Shown: in pieces, positions 1-7,987 of the stretch | Position numbering within the stretch: position 1 is the stretch's first letter | How the letters are laid out: each line of letters opens with the position of its first letter | Assembly: GCA_030537495.1 (NCBI GenBank) | Contig: JAUNMH010000014.1 | Span: 1-39,210, forward strand | Origin: Clostridia bacterium | Lineage (GTDB): Bacteria; Bacillota; Clostridia; Peptostreptococcales; Anaerovoracaceae | Reading direction: 5' to 3' | DNA: 39,210 nt | Notes under the pieces: model-generated | Told to the model about the DNA's origin: nothing | Databases searched by the model: none | What the model saw: the letters and a program-made list of their open reading frames with translations, nothing else | Made by a program: the position numbers and the translations under genes

Positions 1-211
1 CGGGCGCAGCCCACACTCATCTTGTGCCCGAGACTCTCTCTTCGTCATGATTCCTGCCGCACCTGACACTCTCCGGCAAGCGCTGACGTCGAAAACACCG
101 TCTTGCACGCTCTATGCATCGTTTTTCGACAACGCGGTTCTATCATTTCTGGCACATCTGCCTATTTTTACATTCCCAGTACCAACGGCAATAATTAGAG
201 TCTATGCCAGT

Positions 212-246
212 TGTCCCATCTTTTGTTTTCTGGGTCAAATGGGACA
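212..246. repeat. 8-bp inverted repeat
   Basis: TGTCCCAT (212-219) is the exact reverse complement of ATGGGACA (239-246), with 19 bases between the arms. It lies in the gene-free flank. No T-run follows, so it is not an obvious terminator. Function unknown. Confidence 0.4.
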
Positions 247-550
247 TATTTATCCAGTAATTACACTAGTTTGACTATATAACACACTCTACTTTCCATG
301 TAAGGCGTTCCTTGTCCTTTCAAAATCAAGATATTTATATCAGAAACCGGCCATTATCCCGTTCCGTTTGGTATAACTTATCATAAAAATGTATATTAAT
401 GCATTTCTGCTATTTCCATTGGTACTCGCACCTTCAAAATCATACTTTGTGCCTAACATTGATACGCATTTTGCCCCAAAACTGTATTTTTTATAAAATC
501 GGGCACGAAAATGGAACATTATGTCAGAAATCTCCCATTCCAGCGTCTAT

Positions 551-570
551 GCATCGTAATTAGGCGATGC
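551..570. repeat. AATTAG-loop palindrome, copy 1
   Basis: GCATCG (551-556) pairs with CGATGC (565-570) around a TAATTAGG loop. The same loop and nearly the same stem recur at 5504-5543 and 5597-5618, and a related one at 5101-5132. This is the shortest-stemmed member. Confidence 0.55.
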
Positions 571-689
571 GTGTCCAAAAAAATACAAGCCAAAAATCGC
601 AAGTCAATAAGCACAGGCCCAAAGGTGAAAAGCAAGGACGGCAAACCAAGAACAGCAAAGCAAGAAGCGCAAGCTAAAAAGGTGTAAGG

Positions 690-721
690 CAAAAAATAGC
701 GGACTTACTGAGCCCGCTATT
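690..721 (-). terminator. rho-independent terminator of pgi-asnS
   Basis: Read on the minus strand, AATAGCGG (714-721) pairs with CCGCTATT (695-702) and is followed directly by a run of T. It lies about 53 bases past the asnS stop and fits an intrinsic terminator for the leftward transcript. Confidence 0.8.
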
Positions 722-774
722 ACTTTAAAATCAACAAATTGTTTATTCAGTTGCCAAATTCAAAGACTTCCCCT

Positions 775-2169
775 TTAGAATTCTGCTGTCTTTGGTGTTC
801 TTGGGAATGGTAGCACGTCTCTGATATTGCTCATACCTGTGATGTACATAATCATTCTTTCGAAACCTAGGCCGTAGCCAGCATGCTTTACGCCGCCGTA
901 CTTTCTAAGGTCAAGGTACCACCAGTAATCTTCTTCCTTAAGTCCAAGTTCAGCCATTCTAGCTGTAAGAACGTCAAGTCTTTCCTCTCTCTGGCTTCCG
1001 CCGATGATTTCTCCAACGCCAGGAACAAGAAGGTCACAAGCTGCAACGGTTTTGTTGTCGTCGTTGAGACGCATGTAGAAAGCTTTGATATCCTTAGGGT
1101 AATCAGTAACGAACAGAGGCTTCTTGAAGATTTCTTCTGTAAGATATCTTTCGTGCTCTGTCTGCAGGTCGATTCCCCATTCAACGGGATACTGGAATTC
1201 CTTGCCAGACTTCTTAAGAAGTTCAACAGCTTCAGTGTATGTTACGCGACCGAAGTCGGAGTTAACGATGTTGTCCAGTCTTTCAAGAAGACCCTTGTCG
1301 ATGAACTGGTTGAAGAAAGCCATTTCTTCAGGTGCGTGTTCACGTACATAGTTGATGATGTACTTAACCATTGCTTCTGCCAGTTCCATGTTGTCTTCAA
1401 GATCAGCAAATGCAATTTCAGGCTCAATCATCCAGAATTCGGACGCATGTCTTGGAGTGTTGGAGTTTTCCGCTCTGAAAGTAGGTCCAAATGTGTAAAT
1501 GTTTCTGAAAGCCATAGCAAATGTTTCTGCTTCCAACTGTCCACTTACTGTAAGGCTTGTTTCCTTGCCGAAGAAGTCTTCGCCATAGTTGATGCTGCCG
1601 TCTTCATTCTTTGGAAGGTTGTCCATGTCAAGAGTTGTAACTCTGAACATTTCGCCTGCGCCTTCGCAGTCACTGCCTGTAATAATTGGTGTGTGAACAT
1701 ATACGAAATCGTTGTCCTGGAAGAACTTGTGAATTGCATATGCAACCAAGGATCTCACTCTAAAAACAGCTGAGAAAGTGTTACTTCTCGGTCTCAGGTG
1801 AGCGATTTCTCTCATAAATTCCATGGAGTGTCTCTTCTTCTGCAGTGGGTAGTCAGCGGCAGAATCAGCTTCCATTACGACTCTGTCGGCTTTGATCTCG
1901 AAAGGCTGCTTCGCATCCGGTGTCAAAACCAGCTGACCTTCAACCATAAGTGCTGAAGATATTGGAGCCTTTGCAATAACGTCGAAATTGTCGATTTTGT
2001 CTGCTTCGTAAACTACCTGAACAGATTTGAAGAAAGTTCCGTCGTTCAGTTCGATAAATCCAAACTTGTTTGAGCTTCTATTGGTTCTAACCCAGCCTCT
2101 GATAACGATGCTCTTGTCAGCGTATTCAGCTGTGTTTCTGTGAAGCTCTCTAAGCTGTATGTCTTTCAT
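775..2169 (-). CDS. asnS: asparaginyl-tRNA synthetase
   Basis: Class II aminoacyl-tRNA synthetase that charges tRNA-Asn with asparagine in the cytoplasm. The 464 residues match the usual AsnRS length. An N-terminal OB-fold anticodon-binding domain (about residues 1-110, with [11 protein letters not shown]) precedes the catalytic core. Motif 2 is visible as [21 protein letters not shown], and motif 3 near the C terminus as [12 protein letters not shown]. The motif-2 form with [11 protein letters not shown] is typical of AsnRS rather than AspRS. The ATG is preceded by a GAGAGG ribosome site. It lies 58 bases downstream of pgi on the same strand, with no terminator seen between, so the two are probably cotranscribed from the promoter at 3889-3917. 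Identification is secure. Confidence 0.97.
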   Translation of the reverse strand: MKDIQLRELHRNTAEYADKSIVIRGWVRTNRSSNKFGFIELNDGTFFKSVQVVYEADKIDNFDVIAKAPISSALMVEGQLVLTPDAKQPFEIKADRVVMEADSAADYPLQKKRHSMEFMREIAHLRPRSNTFSAVFRVRSLVAYAIHKFFQDNDFVYVHTPIITGSDCEGAGEMFRVTTLDMDNLPKNEDGSINYGEDFFGKETSLTVSGQLEAETFAMAFRNIYTFGPTFRAENSNTPRHASEFWMIEPEIAFADLEDNMELAEAMVKYIINYVREHAPEEMAFFNQFIDKGLLERLDNIVNSDFGRVTYTEAVELLKKSGKEFQYPVEWGIDLQTEHERYLTEEIFKKPLFVTDYPKDIKAFYMRLNDDNKTVAACDLLVPGVGEIIGGSQREERLDVLTARMAELGLKEEDYWWYLDLRKYGGVKHAGYGLGFERMIMYITGMSNIRDVLPFPRTPKTAEF

Positions 2170-2227
2170 ATTTCCATAACCTCTCGTTAAAAAATTCTAT
2201 TTATCAGTATATCACACCCAAGGCGCC

Positions 2228-3838
2228 TTAGTAAATACCCAAAAGTTGGCTATATGCCTCAAGGGCGCCATCCGTCTCGCCTGCAAGGACTTTTTTCGCC
2301 AAAACCTTACCGAGCTGCACGCCCTCCTGATCAAAACTGTTTAAGTTCCACGCAAATCCCTGGAACATTACCTTATTCTCAAAATGAGCGAGCAAAACTC
2401 CCAGAGCCTCCGGCGTCAACTGTTCGCCAACTATAATGCTAGAAGGTCTGCCACCTGCGAAAAAGCTGTTTTTATCGTCATCATCCTTGCCGCACGCAAA
2501 AGCCATAATCTGCGCAGCCACATTAGCATTGAGCTTTTGCTGGCTGCTGCTTCCCTGAATCTCCACGTCACGGTTCATCTGATTGTTTCTGAAACCTACA
2601 AATTGCAACGGCACAATATCCGTACCCTGATGCAATAGTTGATAGAAGGAGTGCTGTCCATTGGTGCCCGGTTCGCCAAAAATCACCGGACCCGTCTTAT
2701 AATCGACAGCTTCTCCAAAGCGGTTTACACTCTTACCATTGGACTCCATATCCAGTTGCTGCAAGTGTGCAGGGAAACGGCTCAGAGCCTGGGAATACGG
2801 CAATATTGCTGTCGCATTATATCCCAAAATGTTTCTCTCATATACTCCCACTAAAGCATCTAGCATGGCCGGATTCTCTCTTATATTTTCATTCTTAGCA
2901 AGCAAATCTTCTTCCGCAGCTCCATCTAAAATCTGCTGGAAAACCTCCGGCCCAAATGCCAGGGATAAAACCACACCGCCTACTGCCGATGTGGAGGAAT
3001 ATCTTCCTCCAATGTAGTCATCCATATAAAATGATGCCATATAGTCAGGATGTCCTGCAAGGGGTGAAGTCTCGCTAGTAACAACCACCATGTGTCTCGA
3101 AGGATCCAGGCCAGCTTCTTCAAGAGCTTCTTTGACAAAAGCTTCGTTGGTCAAAGTTTCCAGAGTTGTCCCCGATTTAGATACTAATATAAAAATAGTC
3201 TTTTCTACATCTATTTGTGAAAGCACTGCCGCCGCATCATCTGGGTCTACATTACTGATGAATCTTGCTTGCATCTTTAGACCTGAGCCATCACCTTTCA
3301 ATGTTCGTGCCCAATTCTCCAGACTCATATACAGCGCCCTCGGTCCCAGGTCACTTCCACCGATTCCAATTTGCACAACTGTGGTGAATTTTTCTCCCTT
3401 TTCGTTTACAATTTCCCCGCTGTGTATTTCTTCGGCAAACTCTGCAGCCTTCTTCTGCTGGGAAACATAAAATTCCCTCTTATTTATTCCGTCAGCAATA
3501 ACATCTTTGCCAAGCTGCCCACGTGTCAAGTGATGAAGAGCCAATCTTTTTTCACCAGTGTTTACCATTTCCCCATTATATAAAGCGGCAAACTTCTCAG
3601 TGAGTTTTGATTCATCGGCAACCTCCTGCAGCAGATTCAGTATTTCTTCGTCGACTTCCTTTGCTGCATAGCTGTAAGTCATGTGGTCACCCATTGGCAC
3701 CTGATACTTCGCAACCCTTGTAGCGCCTGGTTCTCCGGCCATTGCATCTTTCAGACAAACCTTGTGTCCTAAAGCCTTAAGCTTCTGATACGATGTCAGC
3801 TGATCGAAATTTTTCCATTCAATTTTCTTTTGTTTCAT
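2228..3838 (-). CDS. pgi: glucose-6-phosphate isomerase, long form
   Basis: Interconverts glucose 6-phosphate and fructose 6-phosphate in glycolysis and gluconeogenesis. Both family signatures are present: the sugar-isomerase phosphate loop (VSKSGTTLET) with GGRYSSTSAVGG, and GQHSFYQLLHQGT carrying the catalytic His. The catalytic Glu lies in MESNGK and the Lys in NSFDQEGVQLGK. I place the start at the ATG at 3838, giving 536 residues, because GGAGG sits at 3848-3852, nine bases upstream. A longer frame beginning with TTG at 3865 has no ribosome site. The length is that of the long (E. coli-like) isomerases, not the roughly 450-residue form common in Firmicutes. First gene of the pgi-asnS unit. 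Confidence 0.96.
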   Translation of the reverse strand: MKQKKIEWKNFDQLTSYQKLKALGHKVCLKDAMAGEPGATRVAKYQVPMGDHMTYSYAAKEVDEEILNLLQEVADESKLTEKFAALYNGEMVNTGEKRLALHHLTRGQLGKDVIADGINKREFYVSQQKKAAEFAEEIHSGEIVNEKGEKFTTVVQIGIGGSDLGPRALYMSLENWARTLKGDGSGLKMQARFISNVDPDDAAAVLSQIDVEKTIFILVSKSGTTLETLTNEAFVKEALEEAGLDPSRHMVVVTSETSPLAGHPDYMASFYMDDYIGGRYSSTSAVGGVVLSLAFGPEVFQQILDGAAEEDLLAKNENIRENPAMLDALVGVYERNILGYNATAILPYSQALSRFPAHLQQLDMESNGKSVNRFGEAVDYKTGPVIFGEPGTNGQHSFYQLLHQGTDIVPLQFVGFRNNQMNRDVEIQGSSSQQKLNANVAAQIMAFACGKDDDDKNSFFAGGRPSSIIVGEQLTPEALGVLLAHFENKVMFQGFAWNLNSFDQEGVQLGKVLAKKVLAGETDGALEAYSQLLGIY

Positions 3839-3888
3839 TCCCTTTTGCCTCCAATCTCTATTCAATCCACATTTTCCCGATTTAACTA

Positions 3889-3917
3889 ATTCTACTCGCT
3901 TTTTATTGAGATTTCAA
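3889..3917 (-). promoter_or_regulatory. sigma-70-type promoter of pgi-asnS
   Basis: On the minus strand, TTGAAA (3912-3917), a 17-base spacer and TAGAAT (3889-3894) lie about 50 bases upstream of the pgi ATG. Spacing and hexamers are close to the housekeeping consensus. Confidence 0.7.
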
Positions 3918-3931
3918 TACGTCTGAGCGAA

Positions 3932-3973
3932 AACAACATTTCAGGCCATTAAAACGACATTTCAGGCCATTAA
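3932..3973. repeat. two tandem 21-bp repeats
   Basis: Two copies of a 21-base unit with core ACATTTCAGGCCATTAA lie at 3932-3952 and 3953-3973, differing at one base. They sit between the divergent pgi and secreted-protein genes, just upstream of the pgi -35 box. The 21-base period is two helical turns, which would suit a tandem operator; that is inference. Confidence 0.6.
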
Positions 3974-4043
3974 CGAAATTGCTCTCTTATTTCATGATAA
4001 AATTTGAATATCGAGAGACATTCAATATCGAGGAGGGATACTC

Positions 4044-4949
4044 ATGACCAAGTCAAATTCACGCTTTAGACAAGCTTTTATCTCAATTCTTATAGTTGCA
4101 ATTATCTGCGTTTTTAGCGCGCCAGTAACAGCTCACGCTGCAAGCTCCACAGAAAACCTTTCAACTTCCAGTCGTGCTGCAACAGATGAAATCGTGGGAA
4201 TTGAAGTCAGAGACGGAACTGGCACTCGCAATTACACAGTAGGCGATGAATTTAAGGCCAACTTCAGGCTTTTCACAAAAAAATCCAATGGCAGAAGTTC
4301 CTATGTCAGCGATAAGGAGAACATAGTTGTTACAGGCTATGATATGAGCAAAGCCGGAACACAGACTGTTACGGTAACTTACAAGGGTTTCTCGACTACT
4401 TACGAAATTGTAGTAAAGAATGTCGTGGCTGCAATCAAAAGCAGAGCCCTAGACCAATATGACTTCGTGTATAACGGAGAGCCCGCTGAACCAAATGTAA
4501 TTCTCAAGGATGCTAACGGAAACATCGTAGACTCATCAAATTACGATGTGACCTATGAAGACAACGTAAACGTTGGAACAGCAATGGCAGTTGTTTCCTA
4601 CAAAGGCGATTATGCTGGCAAGACAAAAACCTACTTAGCCTTCAGAATTGCTCCAAAAGGAACAGCAATCACCAAGATTAATCCAAAGGCGAAGAAGCTA
4701 GTGCTCAAAATAAAGCCTCAGAAGACTCAGACTACTGGCTACGAAATCAAGTATTCACTTAAAAAGAATATGGTTGATTCAAAGACATTAAAGGTTGCTA
4801 ACGCTAAGTCTTCAGTTACTCTATCCAAACTAAAATCTAAGAAAACTTACTACATTCAGATTCGTACATACAAAGTAGGCAAGCTGAATGGTAGAGATTA
4901 TGCTTACAACAGTGCATGGTCAAAGGTTTATTCAGGCAAGACCAAATAG
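4044..4949 (+). CDS. secreted Ig-like / fibronectin-like protein
   Basis: A 301-residue exported protein of unknown role. Residues 1-33 form a signal peptide: a basic N terminus, a hydrophobic core (AFISILIVAIICVFSAPV) and an AHA-A cleavage region. Residues about 48-128 resemble a bacterial Ig-like fold (repeated pattern G-T-Q-T-V-T-V-T-Y). About 130-205 form a second Ig-like unit with YNG and NVGTA motifs, as in MBG-type domains. About 210-301 form a fibronectin-III-like C-terminal domain (GYEIKYSLKK, KTYYIQIRTYK, SAWSKVYSGKTK) common at the ends of clostridial surface proteins. No LPXTG anchor or choline-binding repeat is visible. The ribosome site GAGGAGGG precedes the ATG. It appears monocistronic and is divergent from pgi. 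I do not recognise a specific family name. Confidence 0.8.
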   Translation: MTKSNSRFRQAFISILIVAIICVFSAPVTAHAASSTENLSTSSRAATDEIVGIEVRDGTGTRNYTVGDEFKANFRLFTKKSNGRSSYVSDKENIVVTGYDMSKAGTQTVTVTYKGFSTTYEIVVKNVVAAIKSRALDQYDFVYNGEPAEPNVILKDANGNIVDSSNYDVTYEDNVNVGTAMAVVSYKGDYAGKTKTYLAFRIAPKGTAITKINPKAKKLVLKIKPQKTQTTGYEIKYSLKKNMVDSKTLKVANAKSSVTLSKLKSKKTYYIQIRTYKVGKLNGRDYAYNSAWSKVYSGKTK

Positions 4950-5047
4950 CCGTATTGACAAGGATTTTCTAGATTATCAAGGGTTTTCTCGGAAACCCCG
5001 AAACACATTACAATGTTAGGCAGCGATTAAAGGAACGCTAACTATAC

Positions 5048-5133
5048 AAAGAGAGCGCAGGCCGTGATAAGCGCAGACTGCGAAAGTCACCATTCTTCAT
5101 AGAGCGCAGACCGCAAATTAGGTCTGCGCTCTC
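5048..5133. repeat. 13-base inverted repeat enclosing palindrome copy 2
   Basis: AAAGAGAGCGCAG (5048-5060) is the exact reverse complement of CTGCGCTCTCTTT at the end of this interval. The second arm is shared with the AATTAG-loop palindrome at 5101-5132, so two alternative foldings compete for the same arm. Confidence 0.55.
5101..5132. repeat. AATTAG-loop palindrome, copy 2
   Basis: A perfect 12-bp stem, AGAGCGCAGACC (5101-5112) with GGTCTGCGCTCT (5121-5132), closes a GCAAATTA loop. Stem and loop resemble the other copies, but the stem sequence differs by compensated changes on both arms. Confidence 0.7.
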
Positions 5134-5503
5134 TTTGATTGCACGTCATCGAGCAGATGCCCTTGCCATTTTGTGTTATCTCTTGCACCAGATGCCCTAT
5201 TTCTAGCATTCCATGCCAAATAGGCCGCGTAAATCTATCATATGTGGCACATTCCAGCTTGTTCACGCTCCCCAGTACCAATGCCCAAGGTTAGATGCAA
5301 AATACTTCCAACACCTTTACCCACATCCCTAGCGCTATCTCTGGAAAAGGGACATTTTCCCCATAGAAAACAGTATAAGAGTCTTCCCGATACCTGCCCC
5401 AATAGAAAAACATATCGGAATGCACGGGTTTTCACCAGGTTTTACTTGGATTTCGTCAAGGTTTTGGAACTAGGCACATTCAAGTACCTCAAATGTGCCA
5501 CAA

Positions 5504-5543
5504 ACGATAGAGCGCATCGCAATTAGGCGATGCGCTCTATCGT
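5504..5543. repeat. AATTAG-loop palindrome, copy 3
   Basis: The longest member: arms 5504-5520 and 5527-5543 form a perfect 17-bp stem around a six-base AATTAG loop. It includes GCGCATCGC and GCGATGCGC. No gene lies within 150 bases on either side. Confidence 0.75.
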
Positions 5544-5596
5544 CAGTGCATCCCCTAACATGCCCAAATACTTCTAAATATCTCTGAATCACCACT

Positions 5597-5618
5597 CGCA
5601 TCACAATTAGACGATGCG
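5597..5618. repeat. AATTAG-loop palindrome, copy 4
   Basis: CGCATC (5597-5602) pairs with GATGCG (5613-5618) around ACAATTAGAC. It looks like copy 3 with the inner base pair lost and the outer stem eroded. Confidence 0.5.
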
Positions 5619-5668
5619 TAACCACAACAAAGGACCGCAGCCTCTAGGTTGCGCCAATCATACAAACT

Positions 5669-5708
5669 AAAAAAGGCGCGAACCAATGATTTTCCAATGG
5701 TTTGCGCC
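5669..5708 (-). terminator. terminator of the pantothenate operon
   Basis: On the minus strand GGCGCAAACCATTGG pairs with CCAATGGTTCGCGCC-type sequence (arms within 5675-5708; one mismatch), followed by six T (5669-5674). It lies 27 bases past the panD stop. Confidence 0.88.
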
Positions 5709-5734
5709 CACATATTCATATATTACCACAAGTC

Positions 5735-6124
5735 TTACATATCCTTCAGCAATCCGTGCTTCTCGTAATTAGTTACGCGAGCGGGTTTGTTTTCATCGTC
5801 TACGAAAACAACTGACGGGTGGAAGTCCTTAGCTTCTTCAGGTGTCATCTGTGCGTAAGACATGATGATGATTTTGTCGCCTACGCTTACGCATCTTGCT
5901 GCGGCACCGTTTAGGCAAATCATGCCAGAACCCGGTTCGCCTGCAATAGTGTAAGTTTCGAAACGGTTGCCGTTGTTAACGTCAACAATAGCAACTTTTT
6001 CATATTCTAGAATTCCGGAAGCTTCTAGAAGATCACTGTCAACTGTAATTGAACCTACATAGTCAAGCTCAGCCTGAACAACAGTGGCTCTGTGGATTTT
6101 ACCTTTTAGCATATCAAGCATCAT
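5735..6124 (-). CDS. panD: aspartate 1-decarboxylase proenzyme
   Basis: Pyruvoyl enzyme that decarboxylates aspartate to beta-alanine for pantothenate. The 129 residues match the family. The self-cleavage site is visible as YVGS: with the start at MMLDML the junction falls at Gly24-Ser25, the same numbering as the E. coli enzyme, which supports this start over the Met five residues in. The substrate-site segment LNGAAARC and the conserved HRATV near the N terminus are present. An AGGGGG ribosome site lies ten bases upstream and overlaps the panC stop, with 15 bases between the genes, so translation is probably coupled. Last gene of the operon. Confidence 0.97.
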   Translation of the reverse strand: MMLDMLKGKIHRATVVQAELDYVGSITVDSDLLEASGILEYEKVAIVDVNNGNRFETYTIAGEPGSGMICLNGAAARCVSVGDKIIIMSYAQMTPEEAKDFHPSVVFVDDENKPARVTNYEKHGLLKDM

Positions 6125-6139
6125 CTTCGCAAAACCCCC

Positions 6140-6997
6140 TTACGCATTTACAATGCAGTTGTCGATAAGTCTAGTGCTACCGATATAAACAGCCATAGCA
6201 ATTAGTACATTGCCTTCGATCTTGTCAACATTTGCCATAGTTACGCCGTCTACTGCTGAGATGTAGTCAATCTTTGCCTTAGGTTCTTTTTCAACGTGAG
6301 CAGTCATTGCGTCAAGAATTACCTTAGCATCACGTTCACCATCAGCAACCATTTTTTCAGCCATACGAATTGCCTGTGAAAGAACTAATGCAGCCTTTCT
6401 CTCGTCTTCACTTAAGTAAGTGTTTCTTGAAGATTTTGCTAGGCCGTCATTTTCACGAACGATTGGGCAACCAACGATTTCAATGCCGTAGCTTAGGTCG
6501 CGAACCATACGTCTGATGATTGCAAGCTGCTGAGCATCCTTCTGGCCGAAGAAAGCTTTGTCAGGTGTTACAATGTTGAAAAGCTTTCCAACAACTGTGC
6601 AAACGCCACGGAAGTGGATTGGTCTAGTTTTGCCGCAAAGCTGCCTAGGCATGTCGTCTAAGATTTCGATGTATGTATCAGTTTTGCCGTTTCCATCAGG
6701 GTACATTTCGTCTACTGATGGGTGAAATACCATGTTGCATCCGTGTTCTTCAAGAAGCTGACAGTCGTGGTCAAAATCTCTTGGATAGCTTTCTAGGTCT
6801 TCTCCTGGTCCAAACTGTGTAGGGTTTACAAAGTCTGATGCAACTACTCTGTCACACTGTCTAACTGCTTCGTCAATAAGGCTTGCGTGGCCTTCGTGAA
6901 GGTATCCCATAGTAGGTACAAGTCCTACTGTCAGACCTTCTTTCTTCCATTCCCTTACCTGAGAACGTACTTCTGCAACTGTTTTTGCTATAATCAT
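6140..6997 (-). CDS. panC: pantothenate synthetase (pantoate-beta-alanine ligase)
   Basis: ATP-dependent ligase that joins pantoate and beta-alanine to give pantothenate, through a pantoyl-adenylate. The 285 residues are the usual length. The nucleotidyltransferase HIGH-type motif is HEGH (in VPTMGYLHEGHASLI) and the KMSKS-like loop is SSRN (in LAKSSRNTYLS). FVNPTQF, the pantoate-binding GQKDAQQ and the C-terminal YIGSTRLIDN are also visible. The ATG is preceded by TGAGG at a good distance. It lies 105 bases downstream of panB and 15 bases upstream of panD. Confidence 0.97.
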   Translation of the reverse strand: MIIAKTVAEVRSQVREWKKEGLTVGLVPTMGYLHEGHASLIDEAVRQCDRVVASDFVNPTQFGPGEDLESYPRDFDHDCQLLEEHGCNMVFHPSVDEMYPDGNGKTDTYIEILDDMPRQLCGKTRPIHFRGVCTVVGKLFNIVTPDKAFFGQKDAQQLAIIRRMVRDLSYGIEIVGCPIVRENDGLAKSSRNTYLSEDERKAALVLSQAIRMAEKMVADGERDAKVILDAMTAHVEKEPKAKIDYISAVDGVTMANVDKIEGNVLIAMAVYIGSTRLIDNCIVNA

Positions 6998-7030
6998 AAT
7001 TTACCTCATATCTTTCTTGCCCACCTAGCA

Positions 7031-7093
7031 CGCACATGGTGCCGCAGGCACATCAAAACTCCCAGCGCCAGCTCGCACACGGTGCCGCCAGGC
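7031..7093. repeat. imperfect direct repeat between panB and panC
   Basis: CGCACATGGTGCCGCAGGC (from 7031) recurs as a one-base-longer variant ending at 7093. The first copy contains a GTGCC-GCA-GGCAC hairpin. The spacer is unusually long for this operon, so it may be an intercistronic RNA structure; no function is assigned. Confidence 0.5.
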
Positions 7094-7102
7094 TATATCA
7101 AC

Positions 7103-7951
7103 TTAGTACTTTTCGCGCAGGCCTTCCAGGAACTCATCGGAGCAGTCGCTCTTAACGAAGGAGTGCTCAGCTGCTGGGAAAGTTCCAGCCTTAACTTCAG
7201 CATCGTAGGCGCGGAAAGCATCCTTAAGTGCTTCGCCGATTTCGCCAAAGTGCTTAACGAATTTAGGTGTAAACTGCTGGTTAATGCCAGTCATGTCCTG
7301 CCATACAAGAACCTGACCGTCACAGCCGGCGCCAGCTCCGATGCCGATAGTAATCATATCAACCTTTTCAGTGATTAGAGCTGCAAGTTTTGGCGGTACA
7401 CATTCAAGAACACACATGAATGCGCCAGCTTCCTGTACAGCAAAAGCGTCCTGAAGCACGCGCTCAGCGTTAGCTTCGCCCTTGCCCTGCACCTTGAAGC
7501 CGCCAAAAACATTTACAGACTGCGGAGTCATTCCAATATGCGCACAAACTGGAATACCTGCATCAACTATAGCTTTAATCTGTTCCTTAACTGCAGCGCC
7601 GCCCTCAAGCTTAACTGCATTAGCACCAGTCTCCTTAATTAGGCGTCCTGCATTAGCAACAGCCTCTTCAACAGAAGTCTGGTAGCTCATAAATGGCATG
7701 TCCATAATAACAAAAACTTCCTTGCTAGCGCGCACAACGCTTCTACCATAGACAATCATTTCATCCATAGTTACAGGAAGAGTTGTTTCATATCCCTGCA
7801 TAGTCATACCCAAGCTGTCCCCAACAAGAACAGTGTCAATTCCACACTGATCCACAAGACTCATAGTTGAGTAATCGTAACAAGTTACCTGTGATACCTT
7901 CTGTCCTGATTTCTTCATTTCTAGTAAAGTTGCAACGGTTCTTTTAGCCAT
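7103..7951 (-). CDS. panB: 3-methyl-2-oxobutanoate hydroxymethyltransferase
   Basis: Transfers a hydroxymethyl group from methylene-tetrahydrofolate to alpha-ketoisovalerate, giving ketopantoate, the first committed step of the pathway. TIM-barrel enzyme; VTCYDYSTMSLVDQ, LVGDSLGM and the metal and substrate segments DMPFMSYQ, KLEGG and AHIGMTPQSV are visible. I choose the ATG at 7951 (282 residues, MAKRTVATLL): GGAGG at 7960-7964 is eight bases upstream of it. The ATG at 7957 is too close to that site, and the longer TTG frame starting at 7966 overlaps it. The gene lies 36 bases downstream of the reductase gene in the same operon. Confidence 0.97.
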   Translation of the reverse strand: MAKRTVATLLEMKKSGQKVSQVTCYDYSTMSLVDQCGIDTVLVGDSLGMTMQGYETTLPVTMDEMIVYGRSVVRASKEVFVIMDMPFMSYQTSVEEAVANAGRLIKETGANAVKLEGGAAVKEQIKAIVDAGIPVCAHIGMTPQSVNVFGGFKVQGKGEANAERVLQDAFAVQEAGAFMCVLECVPPKLAALITEKVDMITIGIGAGAGCDGQVLVWQDMTGINQQFTPKFVKHFGEIGEALKDAFRAYDAEVKAGTFPAAEHSFVKSDCSDEFLEGLREKY

Positions 7952-7987
7952 TTCCATGTCCTCCAAATTTACGACTTAATGTAATTT

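Larger units (their letters stand above)
1..689. other. gene-free left flank
   Basis: No coding frame here shows a ribosome site, family motif or usable length, so I see no gene. The only structure found is an inverted repeat (212-246), one copy of the AATTAG-loop palindrome (551-570), and a purine-rich stretch from about 580 to 690 with repeated GCAAG/GCAAA words. The sequence is cut by the window edge, so a feature beginning to the left cannot be excluded. Confidence 0.6.
4950..5734. other. 785-base gene-free region rich in palindromes
   Basis: Short frames exist on both strands but none has a ribosome site or recognisable motif; several run through the palindromes, which makes them artefacts. 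The region holds three AATTAG-loop palindromes, a nested 13-base inverted repeat (5048-5133), an 8-bp dyad GGCACATT/AATGTGCC (5473-5499) and, at the right end, the terminator of the pantothenate operon. A weak GGGTTT/AAACCC hairpin (4981-4998) follows the secreted-protein gene but lacks a T-run. Confidence 0.6.

Noticed and set aside
47..274. 75-codon open frame in the left flank
   Set aside because: No ribosome site, unlikely composition, and it runs through an inverted repeat; no family resemblance.
883..1773. 296-codon plus-strand frame opposite asnS
   Set aside because: Antisense shadow of a secure tRNA-synthetase gene with cysteine-rich, unnatural composition.
5245..5258. TGGCACATTCCAGC as a sigma-54 promoter
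   Set aside because: The GG-to-GC distance is one base short, and spacing is strict for this promoter class.
5087..5526. Overlapping short frames on both strands in the palindrome region
   Set aside because: They read through the palindromes and lack ribosome sites; best explained as chance frames.
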